A stretch of 30,103 bases of DNA from an uncultured Bacteroidota bacterium (GCA_937894725.1 CALAYL010000045.1:1-30103); one strand, 5' to 3'; shown: positions 16,291-26,365, counted from the stretch's first letter. Made by a program: numbers and translations. The notes: generated by a model from the letters alone, not told the origin.

Positions 16291-19200
16291 ATGATAGTAC
16301 GTAAAATAGTAGTAGGGAGTTTAGTAAGTATGGCGGCCATGTCGGTAATGGTGGCGTATTCTGGTAGTTTTAAAGGAAAACGATTTTTATTTCCAGCTAC
16401 TCCTGCACTGATAGCTCCCTTAGAATTGCCAGACTCAACCAAAGAAGAAAATGCCCTAAAATATCCTATCAAGGCACCTACAGGCGACCATGTATCAGAC
16501 CCACCGAATAATCCTTTCTACCTCCCAGACCCATCGAATATAAAAAAAGACGTGACTTACGATCCCGTTTCGGGTAAATATGTAGTCACCGAAAAGGTAG
16601 GCGATATGGATATCAAAGAGCCTCAGTTTATGACCTATGAGGAGTATATGAAATACACCGAAAAGCAAGAACGAGCGGAGTATTTCAAAAGTAGATCAAA
16701 CGCCATTCAGCTCATAGAGCAAAAAGGAATAATTCCTTCTTTTGACATGAAAAATAAAATCTTAGATAGGATTTTTGGAGGGTCGAAAGTAGAGATAATA
16801 CCGCAGGGTAATCTACAAGTATCGTTAGGGGGAAGCTCTCAAAAAGTAGATAATCCAAATATTCCGCTTCGTGCTAGACGAAATGGTGGACTCGACTTCG
16901 ACCTCAACATGAACCTTAATGTGATAGGAAAGATAGGCGACAAATTGCAACTCGGTATCAAGTATAATACACAGACTGGTTTTGATTTTGACAATCAAGT
17001 AAAACTCGGCTGGACAGGCGATGAAGATGATATAGTAAAAGAAATAGAGCTAGGTAATGTGAGTTTGCCTTTGCCTACTCGTTTGATAAATGGTAGCCAA
17101 ACCTTATTTGGTTTTAAAACTAAATTGCAGTTTGGTAGATTGTTTTGGACCAGTATTATCTCACAGCAAAAATCAAAACGCGAGACCCTTGTAGTTGAAA
17201 ATGGTCAGCAAAAGCAAAGCTTCGACATCAAGATAGACCAATATGACGAAAATCGTCACTTTTTCTTGAGTCAGTATTTCCGTGATCAGTATGATCAAGC
17301 TCTTTCCGCACTACCTATCATCAAATCCGTAAATAATGTAACGAGAATCGAGGTTTGGGTAACCAACCGAAACGGTACTACGCAAAACGTACGTGATATT
17401 GTAGCATTGGCAGACTTAGGTGAAAAAAATCCATACCACTACCCGCCTAATCTAGCGGCTAGCGATAGACCAGACAACTCATCAAACGGTCTATATAGTG
17501 CATTAGCAAGTAGCCCCAACACCCGTTTTATAAACAATGCCGTTTTTGACCTTCAAAATAAATTTGGACTCAACATAGGCGAAGATTTTGAGAAAACCTA
17601 TGTGCGCAAACTTCAACCCACAGAATATACCGTAAATAATCAACTAGGCTACATATCGCTCAACAGTGTTATCAACCCGAATGACGTGCTCTCTGTAGCC
17701 TTCCAATATGAAGCTAATGGGCAAGTATATCAAGTGGGTGAATTTACCGAGCAAGTGCCGCCAGACTCAAACACTACCTCGAAGGTGCTATACACCAAAA
17801 TGCTCAAAGGCACTACAGTACGTGTTCGTCATCCGATATATGATTTGATGATGAAAAATATCTACTCGCTCAATGCTTTTCAGGTAAGTCAAAATAACTT
17901 TAGATTAGATATTACCTACAATGACCCTGGTGGGGGTGATAAGCGATACATGCCCAAAGGATGTATTCAAGGAATTCCGTTATTACGTGTCATGAACCTT
18001 GACAATGTAAACCAAAACAATGATGCGCAGCCAGATGGGCTTTTTGACTTTATACCTGGGGTAACTATTTTACCTCAAAATGGGCGATTAATTTTCCCAG
18101 TAAAAGAGCCTTTTGGTCAGCACCTTCGCGACAAGTTTGACGCCTGTGGTAGTGGCCAGATAGCTAGTCAATATGTCTATGATCAACTCTACGACTCTAC
18201 TCGATTTAGGGCACAGCAGTATCCAGAGTTTAATCGTTTCTCCATCAAAGGCCAATATGAAGGTTCAAACAATAGTGACATATCGCTTGGTGGATTTAAT
18301 ATACCACAAGGCTCTGTTCGTGTATCAGCAGGAGGACAGCAGCTAGTCGAAGGAAAAGATTTTGAAGTAGATTACTCTTTGGGTAGAGTAAAAATATTAG
18401 ACCAAGGTGTACTCAACTCTGGTCAGCAGATTAAAATCGACTATGAAAACAACAATCAATTTGGGTTTCAAGTTCGACAACTTTTGGGTTCAAGGTTAGA
18501 TTATCGAATCAGCAATAAATTTAACATTGGCGCTACGGTGATGCGCATGACCGAGCGACCTTTTACACAAAAAGTAAACATAGGTGAAGACCCTATTTCA
18601 AATACCATTTTAGGTGCGGACATCAAATACGAAACAGATGCTCCGTGGCTTACCAAAGCACTAGATAAATTACCCATTTACTCTACCAAAGAAATTTCGA
18701 CTATCACTGCTTATGCAGAGGTGGCACACATCATACCTGGCCATCAAAAGTCTATCAACGGCCCAGATAAACAGGGTCAAGTATATATCGATGATTTTGA
18801 AGGGGCAAACACTTCTTACTCTATCAAAGAGCCTATACAAAACTGGAAGCTCGCCTCCACTCCTCGCAACTCTTTTGGCGCAGATGGCAAAGAACTTTTT
18901 CCTGAAGCTAATTTAGTAAACGATATTCGATATGGATTTAATCGTGCGAAGCTTGCATGGTATAGAATTGACAATACATTTTACGCAAATGGACTTAGCA
19001 CCCCAAAAATCTTTAAGGATAATCCAGCGTTACTTAAAGACCCTTTTGTTCGTATTATTCGCCAAAGCGAGGTGTTTCCAAATAGACCTAATCAAAATGC
19101 GATAGACAACAATCTTTATCCACTCGATTTGTTGTTTATACCTAAAGAAAGAGGCCCTTATAACTACGAAGACAAGCCAGGTATTACACCAGGCATATCT

Positions 19201-22200
19201 ATGGGAGTGAATACCGATGGCTCGCTCAAAGAGCCGCAGACTCGTTGGGGGGGTATCATGCGTTCGCTAGACAATACCGACCTTGAAGCCAACAATACCG
19301 AGTTTTTAGAATTTTGGTTGATGGATCCTTTTACCAAAAATCAAAACAAAGCTGGAGGTCAGTTATATGTAAATCTTGGTAGCATTTCTGAGGATATACT
19401 TCGCGACTCTCGTATGCAGTTTGAAAATGGACTTATAGCAGATACGTTTCAACTAGACACGACTACATGGGGTAGAGTACCTAAAGTCGCTCCGCTAGTA
19501 GCCGCTTTCGACAATGATCCAGCAAAACGCGCAGATCAAGATAAGGGACTCGATGGGCTCAATAGTATTGAAGAGCAGGTAAAGCGTTCATTTTTCTTAA
19601 ATAACATTGATGCATTTATACCACCAGGAACGCCAGCTAATCAACGATTGAAAGACGACCCTTCGTCAGATGACTACCTCTTCTATAATGATCCATCGCT
19701 CGACAATGAGGGCTCAATTCTAGCGCGCTACAAAAACTATAATAATCCCGAAGCCAACTCACCAGTGCAAGGAAGTAGTAGTACCATTACTAATTCGGCT
19801 ACTGGATTGCCCGATGCAGAGGATCTGAATAAGGACAATACACTCAATGAAAACGAGGAATATTTTCAATATCGCGTCAATATGTTTTCGGGTATGGACG
19901 AGACAAACAATAAGTATATCATCTCGCATGTGGATTATCCAGGTGAACCAGGTGTGCAGCCAGTAAAATGGTTGCAATTTAGGATTCCAATTAGAGATTA
20001 TGATTCAAAAACGGGTAATATACCAGACTTTAAGTCGATACAGTTTATCCGTATGTTTATGCACGGTTGGGATGATACTACAGTGCTCCGTATGGCTACA
20101 CTAGACCTTGTGCGTAACCAATGGAGAGCATATAATCTACCTATCGATCCAGGTAGTGAAAATACGCCTATAGACCCCGAAACCGCTACTCGATTTAATG
20201 TAACAAGGGTAAGTATCGAAGAGAATAGTAGCAAGCAGCCCGTCAATTATATCTTACCTCCAAACATACAGCGTACACAAGCTTTGGGTTCACAGACCAA
20301 TCAATTTGTGGCGCAAAATGAGCAAGCCTTGGCGCTCAACGTATGTGGGCTGCAAGATGGCAAGTCAAAAGCTGTATTTAAAAATTTAGGTTTAGATGTA
20401 CGGAGGTACAAGCGCATGAAAATGTTTATACATGCGAATACTGTAGAGGGAGAAACCCCTGCCAGAGACAAAGAAGTGACGGCCTTTGTAAGACTTGGAG
20501 TTGATTTTACTGAAAACTACTACCAGTACGAGATACCACTCCATATGACACAGCATAACAACAACTACAATGGAGATGTAACAGCAGATAGAGACTCTGT
20601 ATGGCCCGAAGCAAATAACGTAGATATATCACTAGAAGAGTTATTGGATTTGAAGTTGAAACGAAATGCCCAGTCAGGCTATCCTCGCAATGTACCTTTC
20701 TCAATAGTATCTAATAATCGAATTTTAACTATCGTAGGAAATCCAGATTTAGGTAGCGTAAAAACGGTAATGCTTGGTATTAAAAACCCTCAAAAAGATG
20801 ACCCTAACAATCCACTGCCTGGTGCAGATGATGGGCTTGAAAAATGTGTGGAAGTATGGTACAATGAACTTCGATTGAGTGAATTTGATGAACGCGGAGG
20901 TACGGCCGCATTGGGCGAAGTAGCCATTAAATTAGCCGATTTAGGTCGTATAAGTGTGAGTGGAAGTATGCATACAAGAGGTTTTGGACAGATAGATCAG
21001 AAAATCGATAAACGATTTAAAGACAATATGTATCAATATGCAGCATCAGGCAACTTTGAATTGGGTAAACTGCTTCCTGTAAAGGCGGGCATACGATTGC
21101 CATTTTATGCGGGCATTAGTCAGATTTTTAGTACGCCTGAGTTTGACCCTTATCAACTCGACATACCTACTTTAAAACAAGTCGATCAGCTAAAAACCTT
21201 GTATGGAGCAGATTCGGCACGCAACTACAAAAAGCAGATTCAAAGCATAACAACACGTTGGGGTTACAACTTTTCGGGTGTGCGATTTATGCCAAAATTA
21301 AAAGCTAAAACACCGCAAATTTGGGATCCAGCCAACTTTACATTTACCTTCTCTTTCAATGAATTGTTGACATCAGATCCTTATATAGAGCGCAACTCGA
21401 GAAAGGACTATTTAGGTCAAATACAGTGGGCCTGGGCACCACAAGCAAAAGAATTTACACCATTCAAAAAACTCATTAAAACGAAATCAAAATGGCTCGA
21501 TATTATTCGAGATATCAATTTCAATGTGATGCCAGCAAATATGGCCTTCAGCACTCAGATGGATAGACAGTATGGGGTGATTCAGCTTCGTCCATTGGGC
21601 GATGATGGTTATGTAGTGCCTACCACCTACAATAAGTATTTCAAATGGGATAGAAATTATAATTTTAAGTATAATCCATTTAAATCCGTAAGCATTGAAT
21701 ATGCCGCACTCAATGCCGCACGAATCGATGAACCAGATGGTGCAATTGATACCAAAGAAAAGCGCAATGTAATTTGGAGCAATATCAAGCAGGGTGGTCG
21801 AAATACTAACTTTAGTCAGCTGCTAAACGTATCCTATACACTGCCTATAAACAAGATACCACTCTTTGATTTTATCACTGCCAATGTCGGCTATAATGCT
21901 ACTTACAATTGGGTAGCCGCCTCTCAAGTGCGCAATGCTGCTAATACAGGCTATGAGGCTAATCCACTAGGCAATGTGGTCAACAATGCGCAAACAGATA
22001 GAGCTAAAGTTGATTTTAATTTAAAAAAAATCTACGATAAAGTACCGTTTTTGAGAACGTATAGCTCGCCAAATCCTAATCCAGGAGACCCTAAAACAAA
22101 CCGAAAAAAGAAAGAGGACATCCGTAAGGTAAAAGAAAAATTGCGCGATGATTTAGATAAACTCAAAGAAAAGCGAACACGTCTTTACGATGAAATTCAA

Positions 22201-23778
22201 AAGCTAAAAAACAATCCAGAGATTAACGATACGCTTAAAAAACTGCGTATAAAGGCCATGAAGAAAGACGTGAAAGCCACTACTAAAATTATTCGTCAAA
22301 AACGAAAAGACATCAATGCCAAGCAACTGCCCCCAGACCCATTTATTTCATTGGCTTTGCGGCCATTGCTATCGTTTAGAAAACTTACGGTAGAATATAG
22401 AGAAACGAAATCGACAACCCTAGCGGGTTTCATGCCTACACCTCAGCTCATAGGTAATGACATCAAGCGGGCTGCACCTGGATATGACTTTGCATTCGGA
22501 CATCAACCAGGCGATAAGTTCTTTATGGGTGTAGATGAAAATGCGCGTACGGCATGGCTCGATAGAGCGGCCTCAAAAGGGTGGATTTCGGGTGATACAT
22601 TATTGAGTCAGAAATTTGTACAAAACAGACAGTCTCGACTCGATATTACGGCCAATTTTGAGCCCCTACCAGACTTGCGTGTGGACTTCAATTTATTTAG
22701 AGAATACAGCGAAAACTTTACCGAGTTTTTTAAGAAAATAAGCGACAATGGCCCTTGGGAGCACCTTAATCCTATGACCATAGGCTCGTATAGCATATCG
22801 ACCATACCGGTCAAAACCTTCTTCAATAAGATTGATAAAGAAGGTTATTCAGAGACATACCGAAAGTTTGAAGAAAATCGAGTAATCATATCACAACGAT
22901 TGGCTTCTCAAAACGGCAATTCAACTGGCGATTATTTCAACCCAAGTGATACTACACGAAATCCAAATTTTAGAGATGGATATGGGCCTAAATCGCAAGA
23001 AGTGCTCACCGCAGCGTTTTTGAGTGCATACAATGGTCAAGATCCGAATAAAGTATCGCTCAAACTGTTTGATAGAATACCACTTCCAAACTGGCGTATA
23101 GCCTACAACGGACTATCGAAGTTTAAGTTTATGCAAAAGGTGTTTAGTTCATTTACACTTTCGCATGGCTATAGCTCTACGATGACGGTGAATAGCTTCC
23201 AAACTAACCTCAATGCCAAGAAAGATCCTAGTGGTAACTTGGATAGAAAAGATTCGATCAATGGTAATTTCTTTCCAGAATTTTCGATTCCTAACATCAT
23301 TATGAGTGAACAGTTTTCGCCACTCATAGGTGTAGATATGACTTTCAAAAACAACTTGATGCTTCGTTTTGACTATAAAAAATCAAGAACTTTGACGATG
23401 AGTTTTACCGACTTCCAGATGATTGAAATAAATCAGAAAGCAATTACTGTAGGCGCTGGTTACACCATCAGAGGGTTGAAATTGCCAATAAGAATAAAGG
23501 GTAAGAAAATCAGACTAGACAACGATTTGAAATTTAGAGCAGATGTATCATGGCGTGATAATATCACTATCAATCACCGCGTAGATCAATTTCAACCACA
23601 GGTAACCAGTGGTGCGAGCACCTTAGTAGTGAGCCCATCGATAGATTATGTGGTCAACAATCGAATCAATGTAAGGCTCTTTGTAGATTACAACCGTACC
23701 ATTCCTAAAATATCTACGGGTTATCCTACTACCAATGTGAAAGGAGGACTGCAAATCAGAGTTTCGCTAGCACAGTAA
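16291..23778 (+). CDS. sprA: T9SS outer-membrane translocon SprA/Sov
   Basis: A 2495-residue giant outer-membrane beta-barrel, the protein-conducting channel of the type IX secretion system and, in gliding species, needed for motility. The N-terminus has a hydrophobic export segment (about 4-24). SprA-family blocks are clear: LDFDLNMNLNVIGKIGDKLQ (about 196-215), YNTQTGFDFDNQVKLGW, the QVYIDDFEGANTSYSIKEP block near 830-850, a long extracellular middle part, and beta-strand-rich repeats up to the C-terminus (GLQIRVSLAQ). The length matches the known F. johnsoniae and P. gingivalis proteins, which are about 2400-2500 residues. An in-frame TGA nine bases before the ATG fixes the start. Residues about 1935-2011 are a Lys/Glu-rich, probably helical insert that is unusual for a barrel. 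A run of seven G lies inside the gene at 19247-19253. Confidence 0.97.
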   Translation: MIVRKIVVGSLVSMAAMSVMVAYSGSFKGKRFLFPATPALIAPLELPDSTKEENALKYPIKAPTGDHVSDPPNNPFYLPDPSNIKKDVTYDPVSGKYVVTEKVGDMDIKEPQFMTYEEYMKYTEKQERAEYFKSRSNAIQLIEQKGIIPSFDMKNKILDRIFGGSKVEIIPQGNLQVSLGGSSQKVDNPNIPLRARRNGGLDFDLNMNLNVIGKIGDKLQLGIKYNTQTGFDFDNQVKLGWTGDEDDIVKEIELGNVSLPLPTRLINGSQTLFGFKTKLQFGRLFWTSIISQQKSKRETLVVENGQQKQSFDIKIDQYDENRHFFLSQYFRDQYDQALSALPIIKSVNNVTRIEVWVTNRNGTTQNVRDIVALADLGEKNPYHYPPNLAASDRPDNSSNGLYSALASSPNTRFINNAVFDLQNKFGLNIGEDFEKTYVRKLQPTEYTVNNQLGYISLNSVINPNDVLSVAFQYEANGQVYQVGEFTEQVPPDSNTTSKVLYTKMLKGTTVRVRHPIYDLMMKNIYSLNAFQVSQNNFRLDITYNDPGGGDKRYMPKGCIQGIPLLRVMNLDNVNQNNDAQPDGLFDFIPGVTILPQNGRLIFPVKEPFGQHLRDKFDACGSGQIASQYVYDQLYDSTRFRAQQYPEFNRFSIKGQYEGSNNSDISLGGFNIPQGSVRVSAGGQQLVEGKDFEVDYSLGRVKILDQGVLNSGQQIKIDYENNNQFGFQVRQLLGSRLDYRISNKFNIGATVMRMTERPFTQKVNIGEDPISNTILGADIKYETDAPWLTKALDKLPIYSTKEISTITAYAEVAHIIPGHQKSINGPDKQGQVYIDDFEGANTSYSIKEPIQNWKLASTPRNSFGADGKELFPEANLVNDIRYGFNRAKLAWYRIDNTFYANGLSTPKIFKDNPALLKDPFVRIIRQSEVFPNRPNQNAIDNNLYPLDLLFIPKERGPYNYEDKPGITPGISMGVNTDGSLKEPQTRWGGIMRSLDNTDLEANNTEFLEFWLMDPFTKNQNKAGGQLYVNLGSISEDILRDSRMQFENGLIADTFQLDTTTWGRVPKVAPLVAAFDNDPAKRADQDKGLDGLNSIEEQVKRSFFLNNIDAFIPPGTPANQRLKDDPSSDDYLFYNDPSLDNEGSILARYKNYNNPEANSPVQGSSSTITNSATGLPDAEDLNKDNTLNENEEYFQYRVNMFSGMDETNNKYIISHVDYPGEPGVQPVKWLQFRIPIRDYDSKTGNIPDFKSIQFIRMFMHGWDDTTVLRMATLDLVRNQWRAYNLPIDPGSENTPIDPETATRFNVTRVSIEENSSKQPVNYILPPNIQRTQALGSQTNQFVAQNEQALALNVCGLQDGKSKAVFKNLGLDVRRYKRMKMFIHANTVEGETPARDKEVTAFVRLGVDFTENYYQYEIPLHMTQHNNNYNGDVTADRDSVWPEANNVDISLEELLDLKLKRNAQSGYPRNVPFSIVSNNRILTIVGNPDLGSVKTVMLGIKNPQKDDPNNPLPGADDGLEKCVEVWYNELRLSEFDERGGTAALGEVAIKLADLGRISVSGSMHTRGFGQIDQKIDKRFKDNMYQYAASGNFELGKLLPVKAGIRLPFYAGISQIFSTPEFDPYQLDIPTLKQVDQLKTLYGADSARNYKKQIQSITTRWGYNFSGVRFMPKLKAKTPQIWDPANFTFTFSFNELLTSDPYIERNSRKDYLGQIQWAWAPQAKEFTPFKKLIKTKSKWLDIIRDINFNVMPANMAFSTQMDRQYGVIQLRPLGDDGYVVPTTYNKYFKWDRNYNFKYNPFKSVSIEYAALNAARIDEPDGAIDTKEKRNVIWSNIKQGGRNTNFSQLLNVSYTLPINKIPLFDFITANVGYNATYNWVAASQVRNAANTGYEANPLGNVVNNAQTDRAKVDFNLKKIYDKVPFLRTYSSPNPNPGDPKTNRKKKEDIRKVKEKLRDDLDKLKEKRTRLYDEIQKLKNNPEINDTLKKLRIKAMKKDVKATTKIIRQKRKDINAKQLPPDPFISLALRPLLSFRKLTVEYRETKSTTLAGFMPTPQLIGNDIKRAAPGYDFAFGHQPGDKFFMGVDENARTAWLDRAASKGWISGDTLLSQKFVQNRQSRLDITANFEPLPDLRVDFNLFREYSENFTEFFKKISDNGPWEHLNPMTIGSYSISTIPVKTFFNKIDKEGYSETYRKFEENRVIISQRLASQNGNSTGDYFNPSDTTRNPNFRDGYGPKSQEVLTAAFLSAYNGQDPNKVSLKLFDRIPLPNWRIAYNGLSKFKFMQKVFSSFTLSHGYSSTMTVNSFQTNLNAKKDPSGNLDRKDSINGNFFPEFSIPNIIMSEQFSPLIGVDMTFKNNLMLRFDYKKSRTLTMSFTDFQMIEINQKAITVGAGYTIRGLKLPIRIKGKKIRLDNDLKFRADVSWRDNITINHRVDQFQPQVTSGASTLVVSPSIDYVVNNRINVRLFVDYNRTIPKISTGYPTTNVKGGLQIRVSLAQ

Positions 23779-23818
23779 GATTTCATTTTATAGCACAAAA
23801 TTTTCGCTTTCAAAAAGC

Positions 23819-23826
23819 TATCTTTG
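23819..23826 (+). promoter_or_regulatory. Possible -7 box before the DUF502 gene
   Basis: TATCTTTG matches the Bacteroidota -7 consensus TAnnTTTG exactly and lies 18 bases before the ATG at 23845, between sprA and the DUF502 gene. No TTTG box lies at the proper distance upstream, so promoter activity is uncertain. If real, DUF502-nadE can be transcribed apart from sprA with a short leader. Confidence 0.3.
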
Positions 23827-23844
23827 CGTATTATTTTAGCTACT

Positions 23845-24486
23845 ATGCAACAAATTAAAGAACAAGTAAAGTCCTTTTTTAGCAGTACGATACGTTATTT
23901 TCTGCAAGGGATGTTGCTTATTGCGCCAGTGTTTGTAACGCTGTATTCAATCTATTATATCTTCAATATTTTTGATTCAAAAGCTAATGATGCGTTTGAA
24001 TTAGTTTTCGGATTTCGATTCCCAGGCTTAGGTTTATTAGTCATGTTTGTACTGTTGTCTGTGATAGGTAGGATTGGTTCTACCATTCTCATTCAGCCGA
24101 TATTAATGGGGATAGAAAGCTTGCTTGAGCGTGCGCCATTTGTCAAAGATATTTATGGGTCTATTCGTGATTTTATCTCCGCTTTTTTGAGCAATAAAAA
24201 GAAATTTAATAAACCTGTGATTGTAGAAATGGGTAAAGGATTGGGTATTTTTAAAATGGGTTTTATCACAGATGCAGATTTATCGGAGTTTAATATTACT
24301 GATAAAGTGTCTGTCTATTTTCCGCATTCTTACAACTTTTCAGGCAACCTTTATATCGTAAACAAAGATCAGGTATCGCCTATACCGAACCAAAAATCGG
24401 GCGATGTGATGAAGTATATCGTATCGGGAGGAGTGATGGAAATAGACGATCAAAGTAGTAGTAATCAAACGCCCAAAGAAGTATGA
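23845..24486 (+). CDS. DUF502 family membrane protein
   Basis: A 213-residue inner-membrane protein. Two transmembrane helices lie at about 19-43 and 60-82, followed by the DUF502 signature region (LERAPFVKDIYGSIRDFISAF) and a soluble beta-rich C-terminal domain (KPVIVEMGKG, VSVYFPHSYNFSGNLYIV). The family is widespread in bacteria and plants (the plant COV/LCV membrane proteins are related) but has no defined biochemical role in bacteria. The ATG at 23845 is preferred over a TTG at 23824, which falls inside the possible -7 box. Its stop overlaps the nadE start as ATGA, so translation of the two is coupled. Confidence 0.88.
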   Translation: MQQIKEQVKSFFSSTIRYFLQGMLLIAPVFVTLYSIYYIFNIFDSKANDAFELVFGFRFPGLGLLVMFVLLSVIGRIGSTILIQPILMGIESLLERAPFVKDIYGSIRDFISAFLSNKKKFNKPVIVEMGKGLGIFKMGFITDADLSEFNITDKVSVYFPHSYNFSGNLYIVNKDQVSPIPNQKSGDVMKYIVSGGVMEIDDQSSSNQTPKEV

Positions 24487-26111
24487 AAATAGCGCTTGCC
24501 CAACTCAACATCCATGTAGGAAACTTTGAACAAAATACACAAAAAGCTATAACCGCGATAAAGAAAGCGGAAGCCGAAGGAGCAGATTTAGTTGTGTTTA
24601 GTGAACAATCAGTGTGTGGCTACCCCAGTAGAGATTTTTTAGATTTTTCTCATTATATCAGCCTATGTGATGATGCCGTAAACGAAATAGCTGCCCATAC
24701 CCAAAACATAGCAGCGGTAGTAGGTTCGCCATGTGTTAATCCGAAAGTGGAGGGTAAAGACTTATTCAATTCCGCCTACTTTTTGTATGAAGGTAAAGTG
24801 CAGCATATTACACACAAAACGCTTTTGCCTACCTACGATGTTTTTGATGAATATCGCTATTTTGAGATGAATACGGTCTTTGAAATAATATATTTCAAAG
24901 GAAAAAAACTAGCGATTACGATTTGTGAAGATATATGGAATATAGGCAACCACAATCCACTTTACCCAGTCTGTCCTATGGATGAGCTCATAGCCCTTTC
25001 GCCTGATGTGATTATCAATCTTTCAGCATCGCCTTTTAGCTACAAGCAACGAGAGGAAAGGTTGCATATAGTCAAGTCAAATTGTGAGCGATACAAATTG
25101 CCACTAGTGTATGTAAATCAAGTGGGTGCTAATACAGAGCTCATTTTTGATGGGGGAAGTATGGTTGCTAATGCCAGTGGAGAAATCATTTGTCAGTTGC
25201 CATTTTTTGAAGAAAGTATAAAAGTGGTCGATGTGTTTTCGTCCACCCCAATCAAGCAAGTGGAGTATCAAGATATAGCCATGATACATGATGCATTGGT
25301 GTTGGGTTTGAAAGATTATTTTGGTCGATTAGGGTTTAAGAAAGCTATTTTAGGATTGAGTGGGGGGGTGGATTCTGCACTGGTACTAGCGTTGGCAGTA
25401 GAGGCCTTTGGTGCAGAAAATGTAATGTCGGTATTGATGCCATCTGGATTTTCATCATCGCACTCTGTCGATGATTCATTGCAAATGGTAAAAATGCTTG
25501 ACTCACCACATGAGCTTATCAATATCGAAGCCGCCTATAATCAATATCTCGAGACACTCCAGCCACAATTTAAAGGCTTGTCTTTTTCGGTAGCCGAAGA
25601 AAATCTCCAAGCCCGCATCAGAGGTACGCTGCTCATGGCTATGAGCAATAAATTTGGCTATATATTGCTCAATACGACCAACAAAAGCGAAGCCGCTGTG
25701 GGCTATGGTACACTTTATGGCGATATGTGTGGCGGCCTGGCTGTAATAGGTGATTTATACAAAACGCAGGTGTATGAGCTTTGTAAATACATCAATCGAA
25801 ATGGAGAAATAATTCCCGAAAATATTTTGACAAAAGCACCATCGGCAGAACTTCGTCCAAATCAAAAGGATAGCGATTCGCTACCCGATTACGACATACT
25901 CGACCCGCTTCTTTATCAATATATTGAAAAAAGAAAAAGTCCGAAAGAGCTGGTGATGCTTGGGTTTGAAGAGCCACTTGTACGAAGAGTACTCAAAATG
26001 GTCAATAGCAATGAATGGAAGCGCTATCAGATGGCTCCTGTATTGCGTGTTTCGCCCAAGGCATTTGGTATGGGAAGAAGACTGCCTATCGAAGGGAAAT
26101 ATCTAGCTTAG
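24483..26111 (+). CDS. nadE: Glutamine-dependent NAD(+) synthetase
   Basis: A 542-residue two-domain enzyme for the last step of NAD synthesis, amidating nicotinate adenine dinucleotide. The N-terminal nitrilase-type glutaminase (1-260) has the Glu-Lys-Cys triad as Glu41 (VVFSEQSVCGYP), Lys112 (THKTLLP) and Cys148 (ITICEDIW). The C-terminal synthetase domain (about 265-542) has the ATP-pyrophosphatase P-loop SGGVDS at 293-298 and the downstream motifs LLNTTNKSEAAVGYGTLYGD and APSAELRPNQKDSDSLPDYD. It therefore can use glutamine as well as ammonia. The P-loop codons contain seven G in a row (25362-25368). Its stop overlaps by three bases the stop of the convergent glsB-like gene. Confidence 0.97.
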   Translation: MKIALAQLNIHVGNFEQNTQKAITAIKKAEAEGADLVVFSEQSVCGYPSRDFLDFSHYISLCDDAVNEIAAHTQNIAAVVGSPCVNPKVEGKDLFNSAYFLYEGKVQHITHKTLLPTYDVFDEYRYFEMNTVFEIIYFKGKKLAITICEDIWNIGNHNPLYPVCPMDELIALSPDVIINLSASPFSYKQREERLHIVKSNCERYKLPLVYVNQVGANTELIFDGGSMVANASGEIICQLPFFEESIKVVDVFSSTPIKQVEYQDIAMIHDALVLGLKDYFGRLGFKKAILGLSGGVDSALVLALAVEAFGAENVMSVLMPSGFSSSHSVDDSLQMVKMLDSPHELINIEAAYNQYLETLQPQFKGLSFSVAEENLQARIRGTLLMAMSNKFGYILLNTTNKSEAAVGYGTLYGDMCGGLAVIGDLYKTQVYELCKYINRNGEIIPENILTKAPSAELRPNQKDSDSLPDYDILDPLLYQYIEKRKSPKELVMLGFEEPLVRRVLKMVNSNEWKRYQMAPVLRVSPKAFGMGRRLPIEGKYLA

Positions 26112-26365
26112 TTGGAGTTGTTGAGCAGCTTTGTACTGATCAATCTCCACACAAGCAAAATCGCGATAGCACCCAGCAGCGACCCAATAAAGCCAGATAG
26201 AAAATCCATCTCTAATGTAGCAGCTACATATTTGCCCAAAAAAGAACCTCCAACGCCTATAAGCATGGTTACGAAAAATCCGCCTGGATCTTTGCCAGGC
26301 AACAAGAACTTTGCGAGGGCACCTACTATTAAGCCGATAATCCCCGTCCAAATGTATTCCATCAT
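26108..26365 (-). CDS. GlsB/YeaQ/YmgE family stress-related membrane protein
   Basis: An 85-residue hydrophobic protein with three predicted transmembrane helices (about 4-22, 30-49 and 56-76). The hallmark GLIVGALAKFLLPGKDPGGF (11-30) is typical of the transglycosylase-associated (GlsB/YeaQ/YmgE) family, small inner-membrane proteins linked to general stress in several bacteria but of unknown mechanism. Either ATG at 26365 or 26362 may start it; a longer frame to 26410 adds 15 residues that lack family character. It converges on nadE with overlapping stop codons, so no terminator separates them. Confidence 0.85.
   Translation of the reverse strand: MMEYIWTGIIGLIVGALAKFLLPGKDPGGFFVTMLIGVGGSFLGKYVAATLEMDFLSGFIGSLLGAIAILLVWRLISTKLLNNSN

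Noticed and set aside
23806..23818. GCTTT-CAA-AAAGC hairpin after sprA, considered as a terminator
   Set aside because: The stem is only five bases and no T-run follows; it is more likely part of the intergenic leader.
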